Source of the DNA: Nevskiaceae bacterium
GTDB taxonomy: Bacteria; Pseudomonadota; Gammaproteobacteria; Nevskiales; Nevskiaceae
Assembly (NCBI GenBank): GCA_008012115.1
Contig: SSEB01000003.1
Span: 248,001 to 312,000 of the forward strand
Length of the DNA: 64,000 bases
Direction of reading: 5' to 3'
The position numbers and the translations under genes are program-made. Below the pieces are notes generated by a model. It made no database searches, was not told the DNA's origin, and saw only the letters and a list, made by a program, of their open reading frames with translations. Below, one piece after another: positions 1 to 7,986 of this stretch. The first letter of the stretch is position 1, and each line of letters opens with the position of its first letter.

Positions 1-953
1 CCGGCCTCCAGCAGCAGGTCGGTGCCATAGGCCTCGCCGAGCCGGCCTGCCACCGCGACCAGCGGCACGTCTTCCAGCAGCGGCAGGTCCAGCTGGGTCT
101 GCAGGACGCGCTTGGCCTCGCGCTTGCCTTCGACCGCGGTGGCGGCGTTATAGCCCGACGCCAGGTGCGGGTCCCGCGCCGGATTCCAGCGGCGCTCATC
201 CAGGCCGCAGAGAATGCCGTGCAGCACGGTCGCGCGATCGCGCAGCAGGCCATCGAGCCCCTCGCCGCGTTCCGGCGTCTGGATCTCGCGGGCATAGGTG
301 GGGCTGACGGTGCTGAGCGCGTCGCTGAACGTCAGGCCGCCCTTCATGAACGACCAGCCGTGGTGGAATTCCAGCGCCTCCGGCGACCACCATTCCGGCA
401 GCAGCCAGAGATCATGGAAGGCATCGCGGCCGAACACGCCCTGCTCGGCGAGATGGTGCACGGTGAACAACGTGCGCGGGCGCGGCCACTCGCGGGTCAG
501 CCACACCGCGGCCAGCGCCGTCTGCCAGTCGTTGAGATGCAGCAGGTCGGGTTTCCAGCGCAATCCGGCACGTCCCACCGCCAGATGCATGATCGCTTCG
601 CTGAAGCAGCCGAAGCGCCAGGCATTGTCGCGCCAGTGCTCGCCATGCGCGTCGCGGTAGGGAGAGCCTTCGCGGCCGTAGAGCGGCGCGAAGTCGAGCA
701 GCCAGCAGGTGGCGGCGCCATCGGGCAGGTGTCCCTCCCAGAGCGTGAACGGCTGGCCGCGCACGTCGAAGCGCGCGACGCGGCGCGGATTGCGCAATTG
801 CTCCAGCGCACCGGGATAGGCGGGCGTGACGAGACAGAGATCGACGCCCAGTTCCACCAGCGGCACGGCCAGTCCGGCGGCCGCATCCGCGAGCGCGCCG
901 GACGGCGCGAACGGCGCAACCTTGCTGGCGGCGTAGAGAACCTTGAGCGTCAT
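1..953 (-). CDS. glgA: Glycogen/starch synthase-like glycosyltransferase, C-terminus off the window
   Basis: The reading frame starts at an ATG at 953 and stays open to the left edge, giving about 317 N-terminal residues of a family usually near 480. The N-terminal Rossmann-like start, the HLNDWQTAL segment, the TVHHLAEQGVF segment and the ILCGLDERRWNPARDP segment match the GT5 glycogen synthase order. GT5 enzymes extend glycogen from ADP-glucose in the cytoplasm. The usual N-terminal K-x-G-G-L motif that contacts ADP-glucose reads P-S-G-A-L (residues 17-21), so its lysine is missing. The later R-L-x-x-Q-K-G motif reads R-L-G-E-A-Y-G. It may be a divergent or inactive synthase. It lies 21 bp downstream of the thioesterase gene, probably in one transcript. 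Confidence 0.72.
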   Translation of the reverse strand, partial: MTLKVLYAASKVAPFAPSGALADAAAGLAVPLVELGVDLCLVTPAYPGALEQLRNPRRVARFDVRGQPFTLWEGHLPDGAATCWLLDFAPLYGREGSPYRDAHGEHWRDNAWRFGCFSEAIMHLAVGRAGLRWKPDLLHLNDWQTALAAVWLTREWPRPRTLFTVHHLAEQGVFGRDAFHDLWLLPEWWSPEALEFHHGWSFMKGGLTFSDALSTVSPTYAREIQTPERGEGLDGLLRDRATVLHGILCGLDERRWNPARDPHLASGYNAATAVEGKREAKRVLQTQLDLPLLEDVPLVAVAGRLGEAYGTDLLLEA

Positions 954-974
954 CGGGCAGCGCGGGTGCGCGCG

Positions 975-1349
975 CTATTTCGACAGCACGTGGCTGGTGG
1001 TGAGATCGGCGAGCAGCTTGCCGCCCTCGCCGCGCACCAGCGTGCGCACCACGCTGACCGAGCGCCCCTGCTTGACGAAGGTGGACTCCGCCGTGAGCGT
1101 GCCGCCGGTCTGGTTGCCGACGAGATGGGCATTGAGGCTGATCGCCAGCGGAAAGCCCTTCATGCCCGCGCTGGCCTCGGTCGAGCCCATCGCCAGCACC
1201 GTGGCGCAGACGTCCGCGAACCAGATCATCGCGCCGGCATGCACGGTGCCGAAGGGATTGCGCATGCCGGCCTGTACCGGCATCTCGCCGACGACGCGCG
1301 TCGCCGTCTGTTCCACGATCCTGAATGCGAGGTTGCCTTCGACGTTCAT
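975..1349 (-). CDS. PaaI/YbgC-type hotdog-fold thioesterase
   Basis: A 124-aa protein, normal for a single hotdog-fold acyl-CoA thioesterase. The NPFGTVHAGAM segment is the typical catalytic-loop signature (N...G..HGG family), followed by the FADVCATVLA helix and a C-terminal beta strand set (SVSVVRTLVR). Such enzymes hydrolyse acyl- or aryl-CoA thioesters in the cytoplasm; the substrate cannot be read from sequence. The ATG at 1349 was chosen because homologous sequence begins there; the frame stays open upstream to 1628, but that extension is low-complexity and overlaps the neighbouring gene. Directly upstream of glgA on the same strand. Confidence 0.8.
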   Translation of the reverse strand: MNVEGNLAFRIVEQTATRVVGEMPVQAGMRNPFGTVHAGAMIWFADVCATVLAMGSTEASAGMKGFPLAISLNAHLVGNQTGGTLTAESTFVKQGRSVSVVRTLVRGEGGKLLADLTTSHVLSK

Positions 1350-1503
1350 GCGGGTTTCCGGTGCAGGTCTGCCACCGATGCTAGCGGCTTTGCGCCGGCC
1401 TTGCGCCGAGGCGCGGCTGGGCGGTGGCGCAGCGCTGCGGGATCGTCCGGAGGGGCGCAGGCCGCTGGCGGCGGCCGACGCCAGGGCGAGCATTACTTGC
1501 GCG

Positions 1504-2241
1504 TCAGGGCGTGGACGGAAGGTCTGCGGGTGTTGCGGTGGCCGAATACGCCGGCTCCGGTGCCTGCGCATCCGCCGCGGTGGCGGGCACGGTGCCGGCG
1601 GTGAGCGCGAAAGGCCGCACGCCGACATAGTTGCCGCGCGGGGCGTACTCGCAGACCCAGACTTCGCCCCTGGCGCAATGTGCGCGGCCGCAGCCGACCT
1701 CGCGCGAACGGCTCCACACCAGCTGGGTGTAGTGACCGCAGGTGCCGCCCGGCGGCGCCAGGCAGCGATTGCTGCTGGCGTCGTAGTCCGCCTTTTCCGC
1801 GGCCCAGGAATCGGTCACGAAGCGCGCCTCGCGCCGGTAGTCCGCGTAGGGCCGCGTCTGCCAGTAGCCATAGATGTTTTCGCCGTAGGTTTCCCTGCGC
1901 ACGGGGTCGAGATTGTGGCGGATTGCGCAGCCCTCACGCTGCAACTGGTCCGCCCACTGCTGGGCCGCGTCCGCGGCGCGCGACGACCAGGTGAGCGGCG
2001 GCGCGCCGACCTCCGCGCGCCAGGCGTTGTGCTCGTCGAGCATGCCGCTGAACTCCGGCGGCTCGGTATCGGGTGCCCGAGGCGCGGCGGGGGACGGCGT
2101 GCGGACGACGGGTGCTGGCATCGTCGTCGCCGGCTCCGCCGGCGTGGCGGCGGGACGCACCGGAGAGGCCGGCTGACAGCCGCTGACGGCACCGGCGAGC
2201 AGCAGCAGCGGCAGGAGGGCGTGACGGAGCGGAGAGGACAT
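1504..2241 (-). CDS. CAP-domain (SCP/PR1) lipoprotein
   Basis: A 245-aa protein with a lipoprotein signal (hydrophobic stretch ending AGAVSGC, Cys about residue 22), then a Pro/Ala-rich linker, then a CAP domain from about residue 75. The CAP signatures are clear: EHNAWRAEVG, the GENIYG segment, GHYTQLVW, and CEYAPRGNYVG at the end. Bacterial CAP proteins are extracytoplasmic; their biochemical role is poorly defined. The start at 2241 (MSSPLRH) places the signal peptide at the N-terminus; an ATG at 2268 is possible but adds nine residues. It ends 154 bp before the thioesterase start and is separated from mscL by a strong terminator. Confidence 0.82.
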   Translation of the reverse strand: MSSPLRHALLPLLLLAGAVSGCQPASPVRPAATPAEPATTMPAPVVRTPSPAAPRAPDTEPPEFSGMLDEHNAWRAEVGAPPLTWSSRAADAAQQWADQLQREGCAIRHNLDPVRRETYGENIYGYWQTRPYADYRREARFVTDSWAAEKADYDASSNRCLAPPGGTCGHYTQLVWSRSREVGCGRAHCARGEVWVCEYAPRGNYVGVRPFALTAGTVPATAADAQAPEPAYSATATPADLPSTP

Positions 2242-2270
2242 CGCGGGCGTCTGATGAAACGGCACCAAAG

Positions 2271-2299
2271 AAAAACGCCCCGCGGCGCGGGGCGTTTTT
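2271..2299 (-). terminator. Rho-independent terminator after mscL
   Basis: A near-perfect hairpin, CGCCCCGCG against CGCGGGGCG, flanked by AAAAA on the left and TTTTT on the right. It can therefore terminate in both directions. It sits just downstream of the mscL stop codon and 30 bp upstream of the CAP-protein gene, so mscL transcription from the minus strand should end here. Confidence 0.85.
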
Positions 2300-2308
2300 G
2301 GAACAGGC

Positions 2309-2713
2309 TTACTTCTTGAGCAGGTCGCGGATTTCCGCGAGCAGCTTCTCCTGCGCGGTCGGCGCCGGCGGCGCGGCCGGGGCAGCGGCCTCTTTCTTCT
2401 TCACCGCGTTCATGGCCTTGACCACCAGGAAGATCACGAAGGCGACGATGATGAAATTGATCACGGTCTGGATGAACTTGCCGTAGGACAGCAGCACCGC
2501 TGGCGTCTTGCCGTCGGCCGAGGCTTCGCGCAGCACCAGCGCAGCCTTGGAGAAATCGACGCCGGAGGTGACGATGCCGATGGCCGGCATCACCACGTCG
2601 CCGACCAGCGAATTGACGATGGCACCGAACGCCGCGCCGATGACGACACCGACCGCGAGGTCGACGACGTTGCCGCGCATCGCGAAATCCTTGAACTCTT
2701 TCATCATGCTCAT
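2309..2713 (-). CDS. mscL: Large-conductance mechanosensitive channel MscL
   Basis: 134 aa, the usual length. It starts [20 protein letters not shown], the conserved amphipathic helix and first membrane helix of MscL ([15 protein letters not shown]). A second helix follows ([15 protein letters not shown]), then a charged C-terminal bundle ending [11 protein letters not shown]. It forms the homopentameric inner-membrane valve that releases solutes on hypo-osmotic shock. The start at 2713 has a strong AAAGGAG ribosome binding site; an in-frame ATG at 2794 lies inside intergenic DNA and is unlikely. A 116-bp repeat element lies 49 bp upstream. Confidence 0.96.
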   Translation of the reverse strand: MSMMKEFKDFAMRGNVVDLAVGVVIGAAFGAIVNSLVGDVVMPAIGIVTSGVDFSKAALVLREASADGKTPAVLLSYGKFIQTVINFIIVAFVIFLVVKAMNAVKKKEAAAPAAPPAPTAQEKLLAEIRDLLKK

Positions 2714-2761
2714 GGGAACAGCTCCTTTAAAGGGTGCAGCAGGGGGAAGGGACCGCATTGG

Positions 2762-2877
2762 GCGCACCCGCTCTTGCACTGGCGAGTGTCGCACCTGTTT
2801 TATAACATCAACTGTATAAAAATTTAATCAATAAAAAATAACACATCAAGACGCACTGGCAACCATAGCGGGTGGCG
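2762..2877. repeat. 116-bp concentric-palindrome element, copy 1
   Basis: Left arm GCGCACCCGCT (2762-2772), right arm AGCGGGTGGCG (2867-2877). The A/T core runs from G2797 to C2842; only 5 of the 44 bases between them are G or C. It sits upstream of mscL, and its right third runs into the 3' end of the neighbouring epimerase gene: the stop codon of that gene (2846-2848) is inside the element, and the right arm encodes Pro-Pro-Ala near the C-terminus. The left arm departs from the consensus at its outer end only. Confidence 0.85.
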
Positions 2878-3748
2878 CGGTCAGCGCCGCCACACAACCG
2901 GGCAAGCCGTGCGCGAGGTCAGGATAGCGCGGCGCGAAGCCCAGTTGCTCGACCATCCGTCGGTTCGACAGGCGCTTGGACTCTTCCATGAACGACCACA
3001 TCGCCGGCGTGAACACGCGCCGCGCCTCGGCCATCGTCACCTGTGGCGGCGGCGGCAGACCCAGCAGCGCTGCACAGCGGCTGAAGTAATCGCACATCGT
3101 GGTCGGATGACCGTCACTGATGTTGTAGGCGGCGCCAGGGCGGCCGCGCGCGGCGGCGCACAGCGCCGCATCGGCCAGATCGTCGGCGTGGATGCGGTTG
3201 GTGTAGGGCGATTCCTCCGGTCGCACCACCGGCAGGTTCTGGCGCAGCCGTGCAACCGGCAGGCGGCCGGGGCCGTAAATGCCGGGCACGCGCAGGATCA
3301 CGTGATCGCCGCCCCATTCGGCCAGCGCCCGCTCGGCGTCGAGACGACGGCGGGCACGCGCGCTGAGCGGCTGGAGCGGCTCGTCCTCGTCGATCCAGCG
3401 GCCCTGGCAGTCGCCGTAGACGCCGGAGGTGGAGATGTAGACCAGCCGTGGCGATGCGCCGCGGCGCGTGGCGAGAAAGCGGCGCAGGCGCGGATCGCCG
3501 TCACCCTCGCCCGGCGGCGGCGCGAACCAGAACACCAGCGGCGCGTCGGTCGCCGGCGCGTCGATGTCTAGGTCCAGACGTTGTGCGGCGAGGCCCGCGG
3601 CAGCGAGTGCGGCGGCGCTTTGATCCGACCGCACCACTCCGGTAACCTCGCGGCCCAGCGCGCGCAGCCGCGACGCGACGCGCAGGCCGACGTCGCCGCA
3701 GCCGATGATCAGCGCGCGCGCCGGCAGTGAATCTTCGAGTGGAAGCAT
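2846..3748 (-). CDS. NAD(P)-dependent epimerase/SDR family protein (YeeZ-like)
   Basis: 300 aa of the extended short-chain dehydrogenase fold. The dinucleotide-binding glycine motif is IIGCGDVGLRVA (about residues 14-25). The active-site region carries YISTSGVYGD, followed by the LRVPGIYGPGRLP segment typical of NAD-dependent epimerase/dehydratases, and NRIHADDLADA and YNISDGHPTT further on. Substrate unknown. Its start codon (3746-3748) overlaps the start codon of the divergent reductase gene by two bases, so its promoter must lie inside that gene. The last ten codons are supplied by repeat element copy 1. Confidence 0.85.
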   Translation of the reverse strand: MLPLEDSLPARALIIGCGDVGLRVASRLRALGREVTGVVRSDQSAAALAAAGLAAQRLDLDIDAPATDAPLVFWFAPPPGEGDGDPRLRRFLATRRGASPRLVYISTSGVYGDCQGRWIDEDEPLQPLSARARRRLDAERALAEWGGDHVILRVPGIYGPGRLPVARLRQNLPVVRPEESPYTNRIHADDLADAALCAAARGRPGAAYNISDGHPTTMCDYFSRCAALLGLPPPPQVTMAEARRVFTPAMWSFMEESKRLSNRRMVEQLGFAPRYPDLAHGLPGCVAALTAPPAMVASAS

Positions 3749-4766
3749 GACGCATCAAGTGTATCTCGCGGACCGGCCGGTGAGCTTCGCGGTCGAAGAC
3801 GGCGAAACGGTGCTGGCGGCCGGCCTGCGTCAGCATCTGGCGCTGCCCTTCGGCTGCCAGAGCGGCGGCTGCGGCTCGTGCCGCGTGCGGCTGACCGCCG
3901 GTGCCGTCGCCTACCCGTTCGCTCCGCCGGCGCTGTCGCAGGCGGAGATCGACGCCGGCTACATCCTGATGTGCCTGGCGCGCTCGCAGAGCGACCTGAC
4001 GCTGGAGCTGCACCAGCCGCCGCAGCTCGACGAGCTGCGTCCGCGCAAGCTGCCGTCGCGCGTGCTGTCCAAGCGCATGCTGTCGCACGACGTGATCGAG
4101 CTGCGGCTCAAGCTGCCCAAGGGCGATGCCCTGCGCTACCTGCCGGGCCAGTATCTCGACATCCTGCTCGACGACGGCCGCCGCCGCAGCTTCTCCATCG
4201 CCAACGCGCCCAACGGCGAGACGCTGGAGCTGCACCTGCGGGTGGCGCCCGGCGGCAAGTTCGCGCGCTGGGTGCTGGACGAGATGCCGGACAAGGCGAT
4301 CCTGCGGCTGGAAGCGCCGCTGGGCGCCTTCTACATCCGCGAGGACTCGTCGCGGCCCATCCTCATCATGGCCGGCGGCACCGGCTTCTCGCCGGCCAAG
4401 GCGATGCTGGAGGATCTGCTGCCGCGCGCCGCGCAGCGCCGCGTGCACCTGTTCTGGGGCGGCCGCGCGCAGGCCGATCTCTACCTGGACGCCGAGGTGC
4501 GCGCCTGGGCGGCGCGGTATCCGCAGTTCCGCTACAGCCCGGTGCTTGCCGAGCCCGATGCCGGCTGGGCCGGCGAAGCCGGCTTCGTGCACGAGGCGCT
4601 GCTGCGCGCCTATCCGTCGCTGAGCGGATACGAGGTCTATCTCTGCGGCCCGCCGGCGATGGTGCAGGCCGGCAAGCGCGCTTTCCTCGCCGCCGGCCTC
4701 GACGCCGACCACCTGTTCTACGATTCCTTCGACTACGCCTTCGAGACCTGGCCGCAGCTGGGGTGA
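3747..4766 (+). CDS. 2Fe-2S ferredoxin-FAD/NAD oxidoreductase (CDP-6-deoxyglucoseen / phenol hydroxylase reductase type)
   Basis: 339 aa with three domains. Residues 1-90 form a plant-type 2Fe-2S ferredoxin (CQSGGCGSC with a distal MCLA cysteine). Residues 95-195 form the FAD-binding barrel, with RRRSFSIANAP as the flavin motif. Residues 200-339 form the NAD(P)-binding domain (ILIMAGGTGFSPAKAM and the C-terminal YLCGPPAMV). It passes electrons from NAD(P)H through FAD to the iron-sulfur centre; the acceptor is unknown. No oxygenase component is adjacent. The gene is divergent from the epimerase with overlapping start codons. Confidence 0.9.
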   Translation: MTHQVYLADRPVSFAVEDGETVLAAGLRQHLALPFGCQSGGCGSCRVRLTAGAVAYPFAPPALSQAEIDAGYILMCLARSQSDLTLELHQPPQLDELRPRKLPSRVLSKRMLSHDVIELRLKLPKGDALRYLPGQYLDILLDDGRRRSFSIANAPNGETLELHLRVAPGGKFARWVLDEMPDKAILRLEAPLGAFYIREDSSRPILIMAGGTGFSPAKAMLEDLLPRAAQRRVHLFWGGRAQADLYLDAEVRAWAARYPQFRYSPVLAEPDAGWAGEAGFVHEALLRAYPSLSGYEVYLCGPPAMVQAGKRAFLAAGLDADHLFYDSFDYAFETWPQLG

Positions 4767-4918
4767 GCCGGGGCTTCCAGGGGCGGCCGGTGGCGGTTCT
4801 TGCCCGGCGAACGCCCGGGGTTGGCCCCCCGGCCGGGGATCGGAAATCGGAATCTGCTGCGCCAGGGATGGCGGCGCGCACCGAGCCGGAATGAGCGTCG
4901 GCCGTTCGCAGCCCGGCG

Positions 4919-5881
4919 TCAGAAATACCCGCGCCGCTTGAAGAACCACAGCAGGCTCAGGCCGATCACGCCGAGCAGGCCCAGCGCGTAGTAGTAGCCG
5001 TACTCCCAGTGCAGCTCCGGCATGTGCTCGAAGTTCATGCCGTAGATGCCGACGATCAGGGTCAGCGGGAAGAAGATCGCCGACAGCACGGTCAGCGTCT
5101 GCATGATCTGGTTGGTCTTGTGCGTGACCGAGGAGAAATGCAGCTGCACCGCCGATTCCACGTCGCGCTCGAGGTCGCGCGAGTGGTCGAGCACGCGGTC
5201 GACGTGCTCGCGCAGGTCGCGGATGCGGATTTCCTCGCTGGCGCTCCAGTCGCTGCGCGTGCCGCGGCGCCAGGTGTCGATGGCCTCGATCTGGTTTTCC
5301 GACAGCGACTCCAGCTTGCGCGCGATGCGGCGGCCCTGCAGCAGGGTGCGCCAGTCGTCGCACTTGCTGTCGGGATCGAGCAGCTCGTCCTGCAGCGCGG
5401 TGAAGTGCTTGTCCAGCGGCTCGCGGATCTTCAGGAAGCGGTCCACCATCGTGTCGAGGATCAGGTGCGCCAGCTTGAGCACGCTGCCCGGCGGTTTGAC
5501 GCGGCCGTCCAGCAGCCGCTGCCGCACCAGCTGGATGCTGGTGCCGTCGTGGGCGCGCACGGTGAGCAGCACGCGGTCGAACAGGAAGAAGGCGACGTTG
5601 CGCGTTTCCAGCGGAAACGGATCGTCGCGCGGGCCCAGGCCCTCGAAGATCAGCATGTCGTAGTCCGGCGTGCCGTCGAAGAACGAGGGATGCTGCGGGT
5701 TGAGGCTGTCGCTGACGTGCTGCGGCTCGATCTCCACGCCCAGCAGCGGTTCGGCCCAGCAGTCCCAGTTCTCGCCCTGCTCGCGCACGAAGTCGACCCA
5801 GACCAGGCCCTCGGCCGGAATCCGGTCGACGCTGCCCAGCTCCTTGGGCGGCTGGTTGGCCAGGAAATGCAGGATCTGCAT
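4919..5881 (-). CDS. corA: CorA-family magnesium/divalent cation transporter
   Basis: 320 aa. A soluble alpha/beta N-terminal region leads to a long charged helix (residues about 180-255) and two C-terminal membrane helices, separated by the YGMN signature of CorA channels (IVGIYGMNFEHMPELHW). The C-terminus is basic (FFKRRGYF). It is expected to form an inner-membrane homopentamer importing Mg2+ or related ions. It starts 9 bp after the yihA stop, so the two are probably cotranscribed. The 150 bp between it and the convergent reductase gene shows no clear terminator. Confidence 0.93.
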   Translation of the reverse strand: MQILHFLANQPPKELGSVDRIPAEGLVWVDFVREQGENWDCWAEPLLGVEIEPQHVSDSLNPQHPSFFDGTPDYDMLIFEGLGPRDDPFPLETRNVAFFLFDRVLLTVRAHDGTSIQLVRQRLLDGRVKPPGSVLKLAHLILDTMVDRFLKIREPLDKHFTALQDELLDPDSKCDDWRTLLQGRRIARKLESLSENQIEAIDTWRRGTRSDWSASEEIRIRDLREHVDRVLDHSRDLERDVESAVQLHFSSVTHKTNQIMQTLTVLSAIFFPLTLIVGIYGMNFEHMPELHWEYGYYYALGLLGVIGLSLLWFFKRRGYF

Positions 5882-5890
5882 GGGCGGAAA

Positions 5891-6532
5891 CTAGCTTTGC
5901 GACGCGGGCGCGGCAAGACCGAGCAGGCCCAGGATCGCGCTCTGTGCGTCCTCCAGGCCCAGGCGCGACTGCGCGGAAAACACCTGCGCCGTCGGCGGCT
6001 GCGGGTACGCCGCCAGCGCCTTGCGCACCTGCAGCAGCTGGTTCTTGGCGGCGCCGTAGCCGAGCTTGTCGGCCTTGGTCAGGAGCACGTGCACCGGCCG
6101 CCCGGCGCTCTGCGCCCAGGCCAGCATCTGCTCGTCGAAATCGGTCAGCGGGTGGCGGATGTCCATGATCAGGACCACGCCGCGCAGGTTGGTGCGGACC
6201 TCGACGTAGCCGCCGATCAGCCGGCCCCAGCTCTTGCGCATCGCCGCCGGCACCTCGGCGTAGCCGTAGCCCGGCAGGTCGGCGAAGCGGCCGAGACCGG
6301 GAATCTCGAACAGGTTGATCAGCTGCGTGCGGCCCGGCGTCTTGCTGACGCGGGCCAGCTGCTTGTGTCCGCACAGGGCGTTGAGCGCGCTGGACTTGCC
6401 GGCGTTGGAGCGCCCGGCGAAGGCGATCTCGGGCTGCTCGTCGCGCGGCAGCTGCGCGAGGTCGGCGCAGGAGATCAGGAACTGCGCCCGGGCGAAGGGG
6501 TTGGCGGCGGCGGCGGAACGGGCGGCGGTCAT
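5891..6532 (-). CDS. yihA: Ribosome biogenesis GTPase YihA/YsxC (EngB)
   Basis: 213 aa, standard length. All G motifs are in order: G1 GRSNAGKSS (about residues 40-48), G2 in TPGRTQLIN, G3 DLPGYGYAEV, G4 LTKADKLG and G5 FSAQSRLGL. This family helps late assembly of the large ribosomal subunit and is usually essential. Its start faces the cytochrome c4 gene across about 155 bp, so the two are divergent. Confidence 0.96.
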   Translation of the reverse strand: MTAARSAAAANPFARAQFLISCADLAQLPRDEQPEIAFAGRSNAGKSSALNALCGHKQLARVSKTPGRTQLINLFEIPGLGRFADLPGYGYAEVPAAMRKSWGRLIGGYVEVRTNLRGVVLIMDIRHPLTDFDEQMLAWAQSAGRPVHVLLTKADKLGYGAAKNQLLQVRKALAAYPQPPTAQVFSAQSRLGLEDAQSAILGLLGLAAPASQS

Positions 6533-6689
6533 GGTCGCAAGCTTAACGGAAAAGGCGGCGGCGACCGCCGGCGGCCGCAGCCACCGGTGTTGGCCTTTGG
6601 TGTACCATTTGCCCGGAATTCGAACCCGTCACGCGCATCCGCCAACGCCGCGGCGCGCCGCCAGCCAAGACTTAAAGGGAGTCCCGCCA

Positions 6690-7322
6690 ATGAAGCGCGT
6701 TTTGCTTGCCCTCGCCTTGTCCGTGCCGCTCGCGGCATCCGCCGAAGAGGCCGCCAAAGACCTGTTCGTGAAGGGCGATGCCGCGGCGGGCGCGACCAAG
6801 GCCGCGGTCTGCGGCGCCTGCCACGGCCCCACCGGCAACGGCAGCGCCCCCAACTTTCCCAAGCTGGCGGGCCAGAGCAGCAAGTACATCTACGAGCAGC
6901 TGACCGCGTTCAAGAGCGGCGCGCGCGTCAACCCGGTCATGTCCGGCCAGGCCGCGGCGCTGTCCGACCAGGACATGAAGGATCTGGCGGTGCACTTCGC
7001 CAGCCTCAAACCGCAGCCGGGCGTCGCCAGCAAGGACGCCGTGGCCACGGTCGGCAAGCTGTACCGCGCCGGCGACGCCGCCCGCGGCATCCCGGCCTGC
7101 GCCTCCTGCCACGGCCCGGTCGGCGCCGGCAATCCGTCGACGGGTTATCCGCGCATCGGCGGCCAGAACGCGCAGTACGCGGCGGTCTCGCTGCAGCGCC
7201 TGCATGACACCAAGACGGAATCTTTGCCCGAAGGCAATGTCAAGATGATGGCGACCATCGCCGCCAAGCTCAGCGACAAGGAGATCGAGGCGCTGGCGTC
7301 CTATCTCAACGGCCTCCAATAA
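6690..7322 (+). CDS. Dihaem cytochrome c4
   Basis: 210 aa. A signal peptide (MKRVLLALALSVPLAASA) is followed by two similar haem domains with CGACH and CASCH motifs, each with a downstream methionine ligand region. Tandem CXXCH domains of this length define cytochrome c4, a periplasmic or membrane-attached electron donor to terminal oxidases. The start at 6690 follows an AAAGGGA ribosome binding site; the frame is open further upstream but lacks a signal peptide there. dsbA follows after 9 bp, so c-type cytochrome and thiol oxidase are probably coexpressed. Confidence 0.95.
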   Translation: MKRVLLALALSVPLAASAEEAAKDLFVKGDAAAGATKAAVCGACHGPTGNGSAPNFPKLAGQSSKYIYEQLTAFKSGARVNPVMSGQAAALSDQDMKDLAVHFASLKPQPGVASKDAVATVGKLYRAGDAARGIPACASCHGPVGAGNPSTGYPRIGGQNAQYAAVSLQRLHDTKTESLPEGNVKMMATIAAKLSDKEIEALASYLNGLQ

Positions 7323-7331
7323 GGATTCTCC

Positions 7332-7982
7332 ATGCGTCTGCTCGCGCGCCTCGCCCTCACGCTCTCCGTCCTGCTGCCGCTGGCCTGCACGGCCGCGCCG
7401 TCCGAGGAATTCAAGGAAGGCACGCATTACGGGCGCGTGCGCGAAGTCCAGCCGCCGGCCGACCCCAAGCGCGTCGAGGTCGATGAGTTCTTCTGGTACG
7501 GTTGCCCGCACTGCTTCCACTTCGACCCCACGATCGAGGCCTGGCGCGCGCACAAGCCGGCGGACGTCGATTTCGTCCGCGTGCCCAACAGCCTGGGCCG
7601 CGACATCGGCATCCTGCACAGCAAGATGTTCTACACCGCCGAGGTGCTGAACCTGGGCGAGAAGATGCACAAGCCGCTGTTCTCCGCGATCCACGAGCAC
7701 AACCAGATGCTGGCCTCGCCGGCGGAGATCCAGGCCTTCTTCACCGCCCAGAGCGGCGTGATGCCGGATATCTTCAACAGCACCTTCAACGGCTTCGCCG
7801 TCGCCTCGCGCGTCAACAAGGCCGAGGCGCTGGCGCGCAGCTACGGCGTGGCCAGCGTGCCGACCCTGGTGATCGGCGGCAAGTACACCACCAACGTCGG
7901 CATGGGCGGCACGCCGGAGCAGACCATCAAGATCGTCGATTTCCTGATCGAGAAGGTGCGGCAGGAGCGCAAGGGCAAGTGA
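7332..7982 (+). CDS. dsbA: Thiol:disulfide interchange protein DsbA
   Basis: 216 aa with an N-terminal signal peptide (cleavage near residue 22) and a thioredoxin-fold active site C58-P-H-C61 within FFWYGCPHCFHFDP. The cis-proline loop is ASVPTLVIGGKY near residue 178. DsbA introduces disulfides into secreted proteins in the periplasm and is reoxidised by DsbB, which is not in the window. It is immediately followed by a terminator hairpin that overlaps the beginning of the M14 peptidase gene. Confidence 0.94.
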   Translation: MRLLARLALTLSVLLPLACTAAPSEEFKEGTHYGRVREVQPPADPKRVEVDEFFWYGCPHCFHFDPTIEAWRAHKPADVDFVRVPNSLGRDIGILHSKMFYTAEVLNLGEKMHKPLFSAIHEHNQMLASPAEIQAFFTAQSGVMPDIFNSTFNGFAVASRVNKAEALARSYGVASVPTLVIGGKYTTNVGMGGTPEQTIKIVDFLIEKVRQERKGK

Positions 7983-7986
7983 CGGC

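Noticed and set aside
3501-6374. 957-aa minus-strand open frame
   Set aside because: Overlaps three genes with clear homology (epimerase, reductase, corA/yihA) in other frames. The translation is Arg/Ala/Gly-rich low-complexity, as expected for GC-rich shadow frames.
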